Origin: an uncultured Verrucomicrobiota bacterium
GTDB taxonomy: Bacteria; Verrucomicrobiota; Verrucomicrobiia; Verrucomicrobiales; Verrucomicrobiaceae
Length of the DNA stretch: 64,000 nucleotides
Assembly: GCA_903848465.1 (NCBI GenBank)
Contig: CAINGK010000150.1
Coordinates: 38,392-102,391, forward strand
Direction of reading: 5' to 3'
In this document: one piece after another, positions 8,888 through 18,171 of the stretch
How positions within the stretch are numbered: the first letter of the stretch is position 1
Layout of the letters: each line of letters begins with the position of its first letter
The notes under the pieces: generated by a model
Told to the model about the DNA's origin: nothing
What the model saw: only the letters and a program-made list of their open reading frames with translations
Databases searched by the model: none
Translations under genes and position numbers: made by a program

Positions 8888-10084
8888 ATGCCTCTTTTGC
8901 CCCATCTGTTTTCCAAGCTGCTCTCAGCCTGCCTGATGACAGTTCTTTTCTTGATTACAGCATCCGCTGCTGACACCTCAGCTATGCATTATCGCGAACA
9001 AGCAGTCGCAGCAGTAGCTGATCTGTTGAATCATTTCTGGACGGGCAGCCCCGATATGGGTCATATCGTTGGAACGTCACATGGCCTGCCCACAACTTCA
9101 CCCAAACATGAACGCGGCATCCTGTGGGAAAGAGCCATGCTGTTTATCACACTGGAAAATCTTGGGCAGGTGAACGGAGATACAACACTGAAAAAGCGAC
9201 TGCGGGCCGATTGGAGCTACACCAAGAAGATGTTTTCTGTCGAGGAATTGGAAGCCTGCGGCCAGGCCTCGGGCATTAACTGGGCCGCGGATGACGCCGG
9301 ATGGTCGGCCTTGATGTATCTCGCGGCGCATCATGCCACCGGCGATGCGGATGCCCTGGCGCGCGCGCGCGGACTGGTCCGTGCTTCGTTCAACCACTGG
9401 CTGGATGACCAGATGGGCGGCGGCATGTGGTACAGCGACAAACGCGATCACAAATCCTTGTATCAAACCGCACTCGTGCTGGCGGCGCTGAAAATCCACG
9501 AACTTACGGGAGATGAATATTTCCATGAGCAGGCGCTCAAGTGCTACACTTGGATGGAAACGCATCTGCTGCGTGAAGACGGCCTCTACTGGTGCGACTA
9601 TGGGGCCGCAGGCCCGTCCGGTCAGAATCGTCCAAAGGACATTCACGAAGCTGGCAGCGTGGTCTTTCTGGGCGGCAACATGGCCATGGGCGTGATCCAT
9701 GCGCGGCTCTACCGTTCAACCAAAGATGACAAATATCGTGAACGCGCGCTGCGCAACGCCTCAGCCCTGCTCAAACAATTGACCACAACGGAAGGTGTTT
9801 TTATTGATGATCGTGATGCCTGGACCAACGGCGTCTTTGCGGGCGACTGGGCGCGTGAAGTTTTGAGTTTGCCAGGGGTAGACAGCGGGCACCGCATTGC
9901 TTTGCGCAAGACGGCTGACAGCATTTACTCCAAAGCCCGGACCTCGACAGGTTTTTACGGCGGCTCATGGTCCGGCCCTGCCGAGGGTGAAGGCTCCGTC
10001 TGGTGGAAGAAAAAGAGCCTGCCGGAGCAGATCATGACCAGTGCCACCGCAGTCCATATGATCGTTGCAGCATGCATCCAATAA
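8888..10084 (+). CDS. secreted glycoside hydrolase, GH76-like (alpha-1,6-mannanase family)
   Basis: The 398-residue protein has a signal peptide (about 1-28, ending ASA-A) and an (alpha/alpha)6-toroid pattern of repeated helices. The adjacent Asp pair D135-D136 in NWAADDAGWSAL matches the GH76 catalytic DD pair, and GGGMWYSDK (about 177-185), ELTGD and DGLYWCDY are in the family order. Known GH76 enzymes are endo-alpha-1,6-mannanases. This is the only recognisable glycosidase of the sulfatase cluster, so it is the best clue to the backbone. The alternatives are another six-hairpin family such as GH88/GH105 or an AGE-type epimerase; the signal peptide and DD pair favour GH76. Confidence 0.65.
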   Translation: MPLLPHLFSKLLSACLMTVLFLITASAADTSAMHYREQAVAAVADLLNHFWTGSPDMGHIVGTSHGLPTTSPKHERGILWERAMLFITLENLGQVNGDTTLKKRLRADWSYTKKMFSVEELEACGQASGINWAADDAGWSALMYLAAHHATGDADALARARGLVRASFNHWLDDQMGGGMWYSDKRDHKSLYQTALVLAALKIHELTGDEYFHEQALKCYTWMETHLLREDGLYWCDYGAAGPSGQNRPKDIHEAGSVVFLGGNMAMGVIHARLYRSTKDDKYRERALRNASALLKQLTTTEGVFIDDRDAWTNGVFAGDWAREVLSLPGVDSGHRIALRKTADSIYSKARTSTGFYGGSWSGPAEGEGSVWWKKKSLPEQIMTSATAVHMIVAACIQ

Positions 10085-10110
10085 TAACCGTTGATGATTT
10101 TTACGATCCC

Positions 10111-11574
10111 ATGAAAACAAGCAAACCTCATTTGGCTGTTCTGATTTGTTCCGTGCTGTTCACGGCCCTGGCACTTGGCTGTTCCGCACATGCAACGGAG
10201 CGGCTGCCAAATGTGATCCTCATTGTTGCTGATGATCTTGGCTATGCCGATGTTGGTGTGTATGGCGCGAAAGGATTTGCGACGCCGAACCTTGACAGGC
10301 TCGCGCATGAAGGCATGCGCTTCACCGATTTTCATGTCGCCCAGGCGGTGTGTTCGGCATCGCGTGCGGCCATCATGACGGGCTGCTACCCGAACCGTGT
10401 CGGCATCGAAGGTGCGATGGAGCCATGGTATAAGTTCGGCATTAACGCCAAGGAACTGACGCTGCCACAGATGATGAAACAAAAAGGCTATTCGACCGGC
10501 ATGGTCGGCAAATGGCATCTTGGAACACCGACGGAATTTCTACCCACGCATCGCGGCTTTGATGAGTGGTTTGGCCTGCCCTACTCCAATGATCAATGGC
10601 CATTGCATCCCGAAAAGCCTGGCAAGTTCCCGCCGCTGCCGCTTTACGACGGTGACAAGGTGATCAACCCGGACTTGAGCCATCGCGACATGGAGAAGCT
10701 GACCGGGCAATACACCGAACGCGCGGTGAGCTTCATTGAGCGCAGCAAGGCGAAGCCGTTCTTTCTCTATCTGGCGCACACCATGCCGCATGTGCCACTC
10801 GCGGTGAGCGAGAAGTTTCGTGGCACCACGCCACGCGGTCTTTACGGCGACGCCGTCTCGGAAATCGACTGGAGCACAGGTGAAATCCTTGCCGCCTTGA
10901 AGAAGAACGGCCTGGAGGAGGACACGCTCGTCATGTTCATGTCTGACAATGGTCCGTGGCTCCTCTTTGGCAATCACGGCGGCTCAGCGCACCCCTTGCG
11001 CGAGGGCAAGACAACAACCTGGGAGGGTGGCACACGCGTGCCTTTCATCGCACGCTGGCCGGGGCACATCCCTGCGGGCACCGAATGCAAGGAGATCGCG
11101 TGCTCGATCGATCTGCTGCCGACAGTAGCCAAACTAATCGATGCCAAACTGCCGGAGCACAAAATCGACGGCCTGGACATCTGGCCGCTCTTTGCCGGCA
11201 AGAAAGACGCTAAAAATCCACACGACGCCTATTTCTTCTACGGTGTCCCTTTTGGTGGTTGGACCGGTGCTGAACTCGAATCCGTGCGCATGCGCGAGTG
11301 GAAACTCATCCTGCCTCACAACTACCGCACTCTAGGCGACCACAAGGCCGGCATGGACGGCTGGCCCGGTGAATACCTGAAGCAGCCCATCACCACACCC
11401 GAGCTTTACAACATTCTGAGCGACGCAAGCGAACATCACAACGTTGCCGCTGAACATCCCGACCTCGTTAAAAAGATGCTGGAGCAGGCGGAGCAATGCC
11501 GCGCCGAGCTCGGCGACACGACACTCAACCGCAAGGGGTCTGGCGTGCGTGAAGCAGGACACCTACCCGAATGA
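10111..11574 (+). CDS. type I sulfatase, possible lipoprotein (2 of 5)
   Basis: ATG 10111 is chosen because it directly precedes a secretion signal; the upstream-open frame overlaps the GH76-like gene. The 487-residue protein has a formylglycine motif C81-S-A-S-R85, the accepted Ala variant of C-x-P-x-R, with AIMTGCYPNRVG behind it. Asp ligands are D41-D42, and GKWHLG and SDNGPW follow. The signal region ends LALGC, a plausible lipobox with Cys24, so this sulfatase may be lipid-anchored, unlike the other four whose signals look like ordinary signal peptidase I sites. The overall sequence resembles arylsulfatase A-type enzymes. It needs a formylglycine-generating enzyme from elsewhere in the genome. 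Confidence 0.93.
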   Translation: MKTSKPHLAVLICSVLFTALALGCSAHATERLPNVILIVADDLGYADVGVYGAKGFATPNLDRLAHEGMRFTDFHVAQAVCSASRAAIMTGCYPNRVGIEGAMEPWYKFGINAKELTLPQMMKQKGYSTGMVGKWHLGTPTEFLPTHRGFDEWFGLPYSNDQWPLHPEKPGKFPPLPLYDGDKVINPDLSHRDMEKLTGQYTERAVSFIERSKAKPFFLYLAHTMPHVPLAVSEKFRGTTPRGLYGDAVSEIDWSTGEILAALKKNGLEEDTLVMFMSDNGPWLLFGNHGGSAHPLREGKTTTWEGGTRVPFIARWPGHIPAGTECKEIACSIDLLPTVAKLIDAKLPEHKIDGLDIWPLFAGKKDAKNPHDAYFFYGVPFGGWTGAELESVRMREWKLILPHNYRTLGDHKAGMDGWPGEYLKQPITTPELYNILSDASEHHNVAAEHPDLVKKMLEQAEQCRAELGDTTLNRKGSGVREAGHLPE

Positions 11575-11637
11575 TGCCAGCAACGCGGCATGCTTTCATC
11601 AAATTTCCGACATAAAACACCTCAAACCTCCCCAGCA

Positions 11638-12240
11638 ATGAACTGCACTCAGCCCATCTCTACCTCAATCACCGAGTTTCTGCGCGAAACCCAGGCTCTG
11701 CTCGATCAGCTCGACATACCTGCCATAGAAAAAGCCACGCAGATGCTCCTAGACTGTTATCAGCGCGGCGGCCGCATTTACACTCTAGGCAATGGTGGCT
11801 CGGCATCCACCGCCTCGCACTTTGCCTGTGACCTCTCAAAGTATGTCATCCCAGACGGACAGCGCCCGTTCGACGTGCGCTGCCTCACAGACAACGTGTC
11901 GCTTTACACGGCCTGGGCGAATGATGCTGCGCGTGAGGATGTGTTTGCCAATCAGATGCGCGGATTGATCACGGCCAACGATTTGATCATCGTCATCTCG
12001 GTTCATGGGGGCAGCGGTTTTTCCACGGATCTCGTCAATGGCGCACGCTATGCGCACTCGGTGGGTGCTCAGTCCATTGCGCTCGTGGGCTTTGACGGCG
12101 GCATTCTCCATCGGGAATGCACCTGCTCGCTGCTGGTGCCGGTCGATTCCACACCGCAGACTGAAGCGATTCATCTCGTCATCGAGCATCTGCTCATGAA
12201 ACTGATCAAAGACGCACTTGCCGCCAGCCATGTCTCTTGA
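11638..12240 (+). CDS. SIS-domain phosphosugar isomerase (GmhA/sedoheptulose-7-phosphate isomerase-like)
   Basis: The 200-residue cytoplasmic protein has the SIS-domain sugar-phosphate-binding segment GNGGSASTASHFACDLSK (residues about 46-63), followed by VHGGSGFSTDLVNG, close to the GmhA consensus. GmhA itself makes D-glycero-D-manno-heptose-7-phosphate for LPS, but the position here (11-bp overlap with one PfkB kinase, which overlaps a second) suggests catabolic conversion of a phosphosugar derived from the polysaccharide. ATG 11638 is used because the longer frame start lies in a poorly conserved leader. The three genes from here to 14075 form a tightly coupled isomerase-kinase-kinase unit. 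Confidence 0.85.
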   Translation: MNCTQPISTSITEFLRETQALLDQLDIPAIEKATQMLLDCYQRGGRIYTLGNGGSASTASHFACDLSKYVIPDGQRPFDVRCLTDNVSLYTAWANDAAREDVFANQMRGLITANDLIIVISVHGGSGFSTDLVNGARYAHSVGAQSIALVGFDGGILHRECTCSLLVPVDSTPQTEAIHLVIEHLLMKLIKDALAASHVS

Positions 12241-13138
12241 CGTTTTATGCGTGGGCCATGCTGCCTGTGATGTGAGTCTCTTCGTGGACCAGTATCCACA
12301 AGAGAACACCAAGTGCGAAACGCACGAATCCCTCGAAGCCTGTGGAGGACCGGCGGCGAATGCAGCATGGCTGCTTTCATCCTGGGGACTCCGCACCGGC
12401 TTCGCGGGCCTGGTTGGCGATGATGTCCATGGCAGACGTACCCACGATGAATTCAAAGCTGCTGGCACTGACGTGTCTTTGCTGGAGCTGCGTCCCGAAC
12501 ATTCCACACCGCTTTCATTGATCGTCATCAACCGGCAAAATGGCAGCCGCACCATTATAAACCGCAAGCTCAAGGGAGCTTCGTTTTCACTGAGTCCCGT
12601 CGCACTGTTACCACTAAAGCCGCACGTGTTGTTGTTTGACGGCCACGAGCTTGAGGCTTCGCTGACTGCCATGCAGGTGTTTCCAGATGCAATCACCATA
12701 CTCGATGCTGGCTCATGGCGCGAAGGCACGGCAGTGCTGGCAGGCAAAGTTCATTACCTCGCCGCATCAGAGCGCTTCGCCTTGCAGGCCAGTGGCATGA
12801 CAAGTTTGCAGAATGAAGCGGATCGACGTCAATGCCTGGCTCAGCTACGCGAGCATTTCGGCACTAAAACAATCGTCACTCTTGGTGAGCGTGGCCTGAT
12901 CTTTGACGCAGGAGATGGATACAGCGAGCTGTCCGCTTTCCCGGCTGTTACCGTTGATACCACGGCGGCAGGAGACATTTTTCATGGAGCGTTTGCATAT
13001 GCCATTGCAACTGACATGCCACTGCTCGAAGCACTGCGCTTTTCGTCAATGACCGCATCGCTCTCGGTGCGCAAGGCTGGCGGCAGATCATCCATTCCCA
13101 CATTGGCCGAAGTGAAGGAGGCGCTGGCACATGTTTGA
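12230..13138 (+). CDS. PfkB-family carbohydrate kinase (first of a pair)
   Basis: The ATG at 12230 lies inside the end of the SIS gene (11-bp overlap), giving 302 residues. PfkB/ribokinase signatures are present: the di-glycine motif ACGGPAANAAW with GG at 39-40, and the C-terminal anion-hole/catalytic motif TTAAGDIFHGAF with the catalytic Asp at 249. It phosphorylates a hydroxyl of a sugar or nucleoside with ATP. It overlaps the following kinase gene by 8 bp. The substrate is unknown; the pairing with a second kinase and a SIS isomerase suggests successive phosphorylations, or two different sugars. Confidence 0.88.
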   Translation: MSLDVLCVGHAACDVSLFVDQYPQENTKCETHESLEACGGPAANAAWLLSSWGLRTGFAGLVGDDVHGRRTHDEFKAAGTDVSLLELRPEHSTPLSLIVINRQNGSRTIINRKLKGASFSLSPVALLPLKPHVLLFDGHELEASLTAMQVFPDAITILDAGSWREGTAVLAGKVHYLAASERFALQASGMTSLQNEADRRQCLAQLREHFGTKTIVTLGERGLIFDAGDGYSELSAFPAVTVDTTAAGDIFHGAFAYAIATDMPLLEALRFSSMTASLSVRKAGGRSSIPTLAEVKEALAHV

Positions 13139-14075
13139 AGGCTCATCACTCTGTGTCGTTGGCAACATCAACCGCGATGTGAAGACCTCGCCGCTCCATG
13201 CGGGCGAGCATCTTCTGCGCGATGGAGAGTCGTCGGTCAGCTCCATCAGCGAAACCATCGGCGGAGGCGGAGCCAACAGCGCCTTTGCGGCGGCAGCGAT
13301 GGGAGCAAGGCTGTCTTTCGTTGGCAAAATTGGCGAAGACCCGTTGGGAGCGCGACTTGAGCGCACGCTGGCACGGCATGGCCTCATCTCATTTCTTGCC
13401 AAAGACCCCGCTCATCCGAGCGGAACCTCCATCGCGCTTGCGCTCGACAATGGCCATCGTCACTTTGTCAGTTGTCTGCCTGCCAATGAAGCGCTGACCT
13501 TTGAGGACATTGATCTTCGATCTCTCGAAGGCATGCAGCACCTGCTGCGTGCGGATGTCTGGTTTTCCGAGGCGATGCTGTTTGGCGGCAATGCCCGGCT
13601 GTTTCAGGCAGCAACTGAGCGGGGCATTCCGATCTCGTTGGATCTGAACTGGGATCCGCAGTGGGGGCATGCTCCTGCAGCGCAAATTGAAGCCCGCAAG
13701 CAAGCCGTGCGTGATGTCCTGCCTCTCGTGACCTTGGCGCACGGCAATGTACGTGAGCTGATGGAATTCACCGGGGCGCCCGACCTCGACAGCGCATTGC
13801 GAAACCTCACGGCGTGGGGAGCCAAGGCCGTGGTGGCTCATCTCGGTGCGCAGGGAGCCGGCTATTATCAAGAAGGAGAATTGCTCATCGAGCCACCGGC
13901 CCCTGTGCGCTCACTCGTCAACTCGGCCGGCACAGGTGATGTCTTGAGCGTGTGCCTGATGCTGCTGCACCAGCGCGCAGACATCGCCATTGCTGAACGT
14001 CTGCGTACCGCAAACGGCATCGTGGCGCAGTTTATGGAGGGCTCGCTCTCACTCATCCCTGCACTCGCCGACTGA
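13131..14075 (+). CDS. PfkB-family carbohydrate kinase (second of a pair)
   Basis: The 314-residue cytoplasmic ribokinase-like protein overlaps the previous kinase by 8 bp. The N-terminal glycine motif is GGGGANSAF (44-52) and the catalytic motif is NSAGTGDVLSVCL with Asp270. It is clearly diverged from its neighbour, with different spacing and a different C-terminal motif (AGTGD versus AAGD), so it is not a recent duplicate. A 2-keto-3-deoxygluconate kinase, a fructokinase-like or a ribokinase-like activity are all possible. It precedes a sulfatase by 16 bp in the same operon. Confidence 0.88.
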   Translation: MFEGSSLCVVGNINRDVKTSPLHAGEHLLRDGESSVSSISETIGGGGANSAFAAAAMGARLSFVGKIGEDPLGARLERTLARHGLISFLAKDPAHPSGTSIALALDNGHRHFVSCLPANEALTFEDIDLRSLEGMQHLLRADVWFSEAMLFGGNARLFQAATERGIPISLDLNWDPQWGHAPAAQIEARKQAVRDVLPLVTLAHGNVRELMEFTGAPDLDSALRNLTAWGAKAVVAHLGAQGAGYYQEGELLIEPPAPVRSLVNSAGTGDVLSVCLMLLHQRADIAIAERLRTANGIVAQFMEGSLSLIPALAD

Positions 14076-14091
14076 TTCCAAACGTTTTCGC

Positions 14092-15672
14092 ATGAAAAGA
14101 CTTTTCCGCCATCTCGGCATTTACCTCTTGGTAGCTGGCCTGCAAGCCCATGCTTCCTCGCCCAACATCCTCATCATTCTCGCTGACGATTACGGCTACG
14201 GCAGTGCTGGCTGCTACGGTGCTGACGCAAAACTTGTGTGCACTCCCAACATCGACCGTCTGGCGGCCGAGGGGCGGCGTTTCACGGATGCGAACACGCC
14301 TTCTTCGGTGTGTTCGCCCACACGCTACGCGCTGCTCACTGGTCGCTATTGCTGGCGCACTGCGTTGAAATTTGAAACGCTCAGCACCTTCGCACCGCTG
14401 CACATCGAGCCAGGACGGCTCACCATGGCCTCCATGCTCAAGGAACATGGTTATCAAACCGCAGCCATCGGCAAATGGCACCTGGGTTACGGCACGGCTG
14501 GCAGCGATCCCAAATGGCGCACAGATTACACGGCAGAGCTCAAACCCGGACCGCTGGAGCTCGGCTTTGACTACCATTTCTCCGTCCCGCAGAATCATGG
14601 CGACGTGACCGGCGTATTCGTGGAGAACCATTTCGTATACGGTCTGCGCTCAGGAAAAATCCCCGCCGACATGAAACTGCCGGGGCCCGCACCGGATGAT
14701 GACCGCTTCACTTCCGCATACACCAGTGAAGCGCAGCAAGGTCGTGGCAAAGCACCGCTCGTCATCGATGCACCACATCGCAAAGACGAGCACGTGATGA
14801 CGGTGCTCACCGAAAAGACGGTGCAGTGGATCGGCCAGCAAAAGCCCGACCGTCCGTTCTTCCTCTACTACACACCGGTCGCGGTGCATGAGCCGGTCAC
14901 GCCATCCAAGGAACTGCAAGGCTCAAGCGCCGCAGGAAAGTTTGGCGACTGGATTCATGAACTGGACCGCAGCGTAGGCAGCGTGCTCGACGCACTGGTG
15001 AAAAACGGACTCGCCGACAACACGCTCGTCATATTCACCAGCGACAATGGTGGAGTGTTCGAACTCGCCAATGCCAAAAGAACTGAAACCCAGGCTGTGA
15101 ATGCCGGCCTCGCGGTGAACGGAGCTTGGCGCAGCGGCAAGCAACACATCTTTGAAGGGGGCTTCCGCGTGCCGTTCATCGCACGCTGGCCGGGCAAGAT
15201 TCCTGCGGGCACGGTCTGCGATGAAATGCTGAACTTGGTGGACCTGCTCGCGACGACTGCGGCGATGGTTGGCGACAAGCTGCCACCTGCGAACGCCGCA
15301 GCCGAAGACAGCCGGAACATTCTGCCCGCGCTGCTGGGTGAAAAAAATGCCAAACCTGCACGCCAAGACATGATCTTGAACAGCAATGCAGGTGTGTTTG
15401 CGATCCGCAAAGGGCCGTGGAAATGGATTGAAGGCGTGCCAGCGGAGCATCTACCGCCGAATCTGAGCAAATCACACGCCAAGGAGTTTCAGCGAGTGCT
15501 CTTCAACCTCCACGATGATCCTGGCGAGACCCGAGATGTCAGCGCGGAAAATCCTGAAATCGTCAAACAGCTGGAAACACTGCTGCGAACACAGCGCGAT
15601 GCCGGACACACCCGCGAGTTGTCAGCACAATCGTCCGCTGCGGATTCTGAGCCAAAGGTCCCCGTAAAATAG
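14092..15672 (+). CDS. secreted type I sulfatase (3 of 5)
   Basis: ATG 14092 is chosen since it opens a signal peptide (MKRLFRHLGIYLLVAGLQAHA); the frame is open upstream but inside the kinase gene. The product has 526 residues, the formylglycine motif C74-S-P-T-R78 followed by LLTGRY, metal Asp at D32-D33, GKWHLGYG, and SDNGG. The closest pattern is the arylsulfatase A-like group. The tail is Ser/Ala-rich. It is one of three sulfatases of the general ADD-type in the operon and is probably periplasmic. Confidence 0.94.
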   Translation: MKRLFRHLGIYLLVAGLQAHASSPNILIILADDYGYGSAGCYGADAKLVCTPNIDRLAAEGRRFTDANTPSSVCSPTRYALLTGRYCWRTALKFETLSTFAPLHIEPGRLTMASMLKEHGYQTAAIGKWHLGYGTAGSDPKWRTDYTAELKPGPLELGFDYHFSVPQNHGDVTGVFVENHFVYGLRSGKIPADMKLPGPAPDDDRFTSAYTSEAQQGRGKAPLVIDAPHRKDEHVMTVLTEKTVQWIGQQKPDRPFFLYYTPVAVHEPVTPSKELQGSSAAGKFGDWIHELDRSVGSVLDALVKNGLADNTLVIFTSDNGGVFELANAKRTETQAVNAGLAVNGAWRSGKQHIFEGGFRVPFIARWPGKIPAGTVCDEMLNLVDLLATTAAMVGDKLPPANAAAEDSRNILPALLGEKNAKPARQDMILNSNAGVFAIRKGPWKWIEGVPAEHLPPNLSKSHAKEFQRVLFNLHDDPGETRDVSAENPEIVKQLETLLRTQRDAGHTRELSAQSSAADSEPKVPVK

Positions 15673-15710
15673 ACTCAAGGTTTGCGTTAATCCTTCCAAT
15701 CTCTCCCACC

Positions 15711-16556
15711 ATGCGCATCGGCATTCTCAGCAAATTTTTTGCACGCCCCACATTGGAGGAGGTGTTTGATGCCGTGGCTGCCAACGGACTGGAATGCGTG
15801 CAGTTCAATTTGGAAAGCGCCGGATTGATACCGATGCCGGAGGCGGTTCCCGCAAGTCTTGCCGGCCGGATTCGTGAAGCCGCCGCAAGCCGAGGAATTG
15901 CGATCGCCTCCGTGCAAGGAACGTTCAACATGAGTCATCCAGATGTGGAATTTCGCCGCGATGGCCTGCGGCGGCTGCAGGAGATTGCCTCTGCATGTGC
16001 ACGCCTCGACACCCAAGTTATTGCCATCTGCATTGGCACCCGGAACCCGCAAAACATGTGGGGACATCATCCGGACAATGGCACACCGCAAGCATGGCGC
16101 GACATGACAGCTTGTGTGTGCGAGGCCGTAGAGATAGCACAGCAGGCAGGCGTGACTCTGGCGCTTGAACCTGAGGTCACCAATGTGGTGGATTCGGCAG
16201 AGAAGGCGCGGCGGTTGCTGGATGAAATCGGCTCGCTACACCTGAAGATCACCATGGATGGCGCAAACTTGTTTCACGCCGGTGAGCTTCCCCGCATGGC
16301 GGAGGTGCTGGGACACGCTTTTGATCTGGTCGGTCGCGACATCATTCTGGCACACGCCAAGGATCTCAGCGCCGATGGTGAGGCCGGCCACGAAGCCGCA
16401 GGCCACGGACTGCTCGACTATGACCGCTACCTTGCCCTGCTCCACTCACATGCATTCTGCGGCCCCCTGCTGCTGCATGGACTGAGCGAGGCGCAGGTGC
16501 CCGGCTGTGTGACCTTCCTGCGCGAGAAGCTCGCACGCCTGCCCAAAATCCATTGA
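15711..16556 (+). CDS. sugar phosphate isomerase/epimerase (TIM barrel, cytoplasmic)
   Basis: The 281-residue protein has no signal peptide and shows the xylose-isomerase-like barrel metal ligands in order: Glu in LALEPEV, Asp in TMDGANL, His in ILAHAKD and a terminal Glu in LLHGLSE. The last strand carries HGLSE where the usual sequence is IEVED or similar, so the pocket differs from the other three family members in the window. The substrate may be a ketose or keto-acid from the sulfated polysaccharide; this is inferred from context only. It lies between two sulfatase genes with 38-bp and 14-bp gaps. Confidence 0.82.
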   Translation: MRIGILSKFFARPTLEEVFDAVAANGLECVQFNLESAGLIPMPEAVPASLAGRIREAAASRGIAIASVQGTFNMSHPDVEFRRDGLRRLQEIASACARLDTQVIAICIGTRNPQNMWGHHPDNGTPQAWRDMTACVCEAVEIAQQAGVTLALEPEVTNVVDSAEKARRLLDEIGSLHLKITMDGANLFHAGELPRMAEVLGHAFDLVGRDIILAHAKDLSADGEAGHEAAGHGLLDYDRYLALLHSHAFCGPLLLHGLSEAQVPGCVTFLREKLARLPKIH

Positions 16557-16570
16557 ACCGTTTTACCAAC

Positions 16571-18133
16571 ATGAACATGCATCCAAAATTTCACATGCTC
16601 ATCTACGCTCTCGCACTGGTTGCCTGCCCAGTTTCAATCTTGGCAGCAGAGACCAAAGGCGTGAGTCGACCAAACATTCTGTTCATCATGACCGACCAGC
16701 ACCGCTGGGACTGCATCGCGGCGAATGGCAACAAGTTCATCAAGACACCTAACCTGGACCGACTGGCTGCACGTGGCGCCAATTTCACCCACGCCTTTGT
16801 GTCCTCACCTGTGTGCGTGCCATCGCGCATCAGTTTTTTCACGGGACGTTATGCTCACTCGCATCGGAATCGTGTGAACTACACGCCCTTGGACCGAAAT
16901 GAGGTTTTGATGCAGGCGCGGTTCAAGGAAGCGGGTTACCGCACCGCCACAGTTGGCAAACTGCACTACTATCCGCCGAACCGTGAGGAGGCATTGCGTA
17001 CAGGCTTTGAATCGGCCGAGTTGCATGATGGCTCCGCGATCACCGACCTGTGGTCTGATTACGTCAGATGGCAGCGGGCGAATGATCCGCAGCCACATGC
17101 ATACTACCGTGCGACAGCCAAGAACATCGCGCCGGGAAAGAATCCGTTCCGCTCGGTTCTTGATCTGAAATACACCGACACTGCATGGACCGGTGAACGT
17201 TCACGCGCCGTGCTGAATGACCTCGTGAAAAATGAGCAGCCGTTTTTCTTCTATGTTTCCTTCTGGAAGCCGCACTCGCCGTATGAAGTCGCGGAACCCT
17301 ATGCCTCCATGTATGACACCGTGGATATTCCAATCCCTGACACGGTTAGTCTCGAGACCGTGAAGAATCTGCCGCTGCCGGTGCAAAAGCTTGCCATGCG
17401 CAACGGCGGCCCCAAGCTGGACCGCGAACGCCTCGAATGGGCCTATCGCAGCTACTACGGCACCATCACCCACGTCGATTCCGAAATCGGCTTGCTGCTG
17501 GATGCACTTGAAGCCTCCGGCAAGGCTGGCAACACACTCATCGTCTTCAGTTCTGATCATGGCGATCAGCTTTACGAACACGCCATCACCGACAAGAACT
17601 GCTTCTTCGATCCTTCCGTGCGTGTGCCATTCATGGTCAGCCTGCCGGGCCGCATCAAAAGTGCGCAATATGATCAGCTCATCGAAACCGTCGATCTGCT
17701 GCCGACGCTGCTGGAGTTCACCGGCATCCCTGAGCCGCGCGAAGTGCAGGGCCGCAGCTTTGCACCGTTGATTGCTGACATGGGCCGCAGCTACGAACCG
17801 CATGCGGAGGTCTTCAGCGAAAACATCATTCCCGAAGTCATCACTGGCGGAAAAACCGACATGCCCTTCGAAAAGGGTCAGGGCGTTGGCGGCATCCGCC
17901 ACCCTGATGCCAAGATGGTCCGCACCGAGCGCTGGAAATACTGCTACTATCCCGATGGCTATGCGGAGCTCTATGATCTGCACGCCGACCCGCTTGAAAG
18001 AAAGAACCTCGCCGGAGAAGCAGACAAGCGCGATGTTGAGTTCGACCTGCGCACGCGACTGCTGAACTGGCTCATCAACAGCCAGGAGACAGATCAGATC
18101 CAGAACCGCTGGCTGCTGCCGGAGAAAAAGTGA
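16571..18133 (+). CDS. secreted type I sulfatase (4 of 5), choline-sulfatase/iduronate-sulfatase-like subgroup
   Basis: The ATG at 16571 is preferred over the in-frame TTG at 16553, which would overlap the isomerase. The product has 520 residues with a signal peptide ending about SILA-A26. The metal-binding segment is FIMTDQHRW, so the second Asp is replaced by Gln as in the TDQxR subgroup. The formylglycine motif is C82-V-P-S-R86 with FFTGRY behind it, and SSDHGDQL carries the later Asp/His ligands. This TDQ/SDHGD pattern separates it, with the next gene, from the ADD/SDNGG sulfatases of the cluster and suggests a different sulfate position. Confidence 0.93.
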   Translation: MNMHPKFHMLIYALALVACPVSILAAETKGVSRPNILFIMTDQHRWDCIAANGNKFIKTPNLDRLAARGANFTHAFVSSPVCVPSRISFFTGRYAHSHRNRVNYTPLDRNEVLMQARFKEAGYRTATVGKLHYYPPNREEALRTGFESAELHDGSAITDLWSDYVRWQRANDPQPHAYYRATAKNIAPGKNPFRSVLDLKYTDTAWTGERSRAVLNDLVKNEQPFFFYVSFWKPHSPYEVAEPYASMYDTVDIPIPDTVSLETVKNLPLPVQKLAMRNGGPKLDRERLEWAYRSYYGTITHVDSEIGLLLDALEASGKAGNTLIVFSSDHGDQLYEHAITDKNCFFDPSVRVPFMVSLPGRIKSAQYDQLIETVDLLPTLLEFTGIPEPREVQGRSFAPLIADMGRSYEPHAEVFSENIIPEVITGGKTDMPFEKGQGVGGIRHPDAKMVRTERWKYCYYPDGYAELYDLHADPLERKNLAGEADKRDVEFDLRTRLLNWLINSQETDQIQNRWLLPEKK

Positions 18134-18171
18134 TACCGGATGTATTTTCCATTCATTCTCAACATGTCGTG

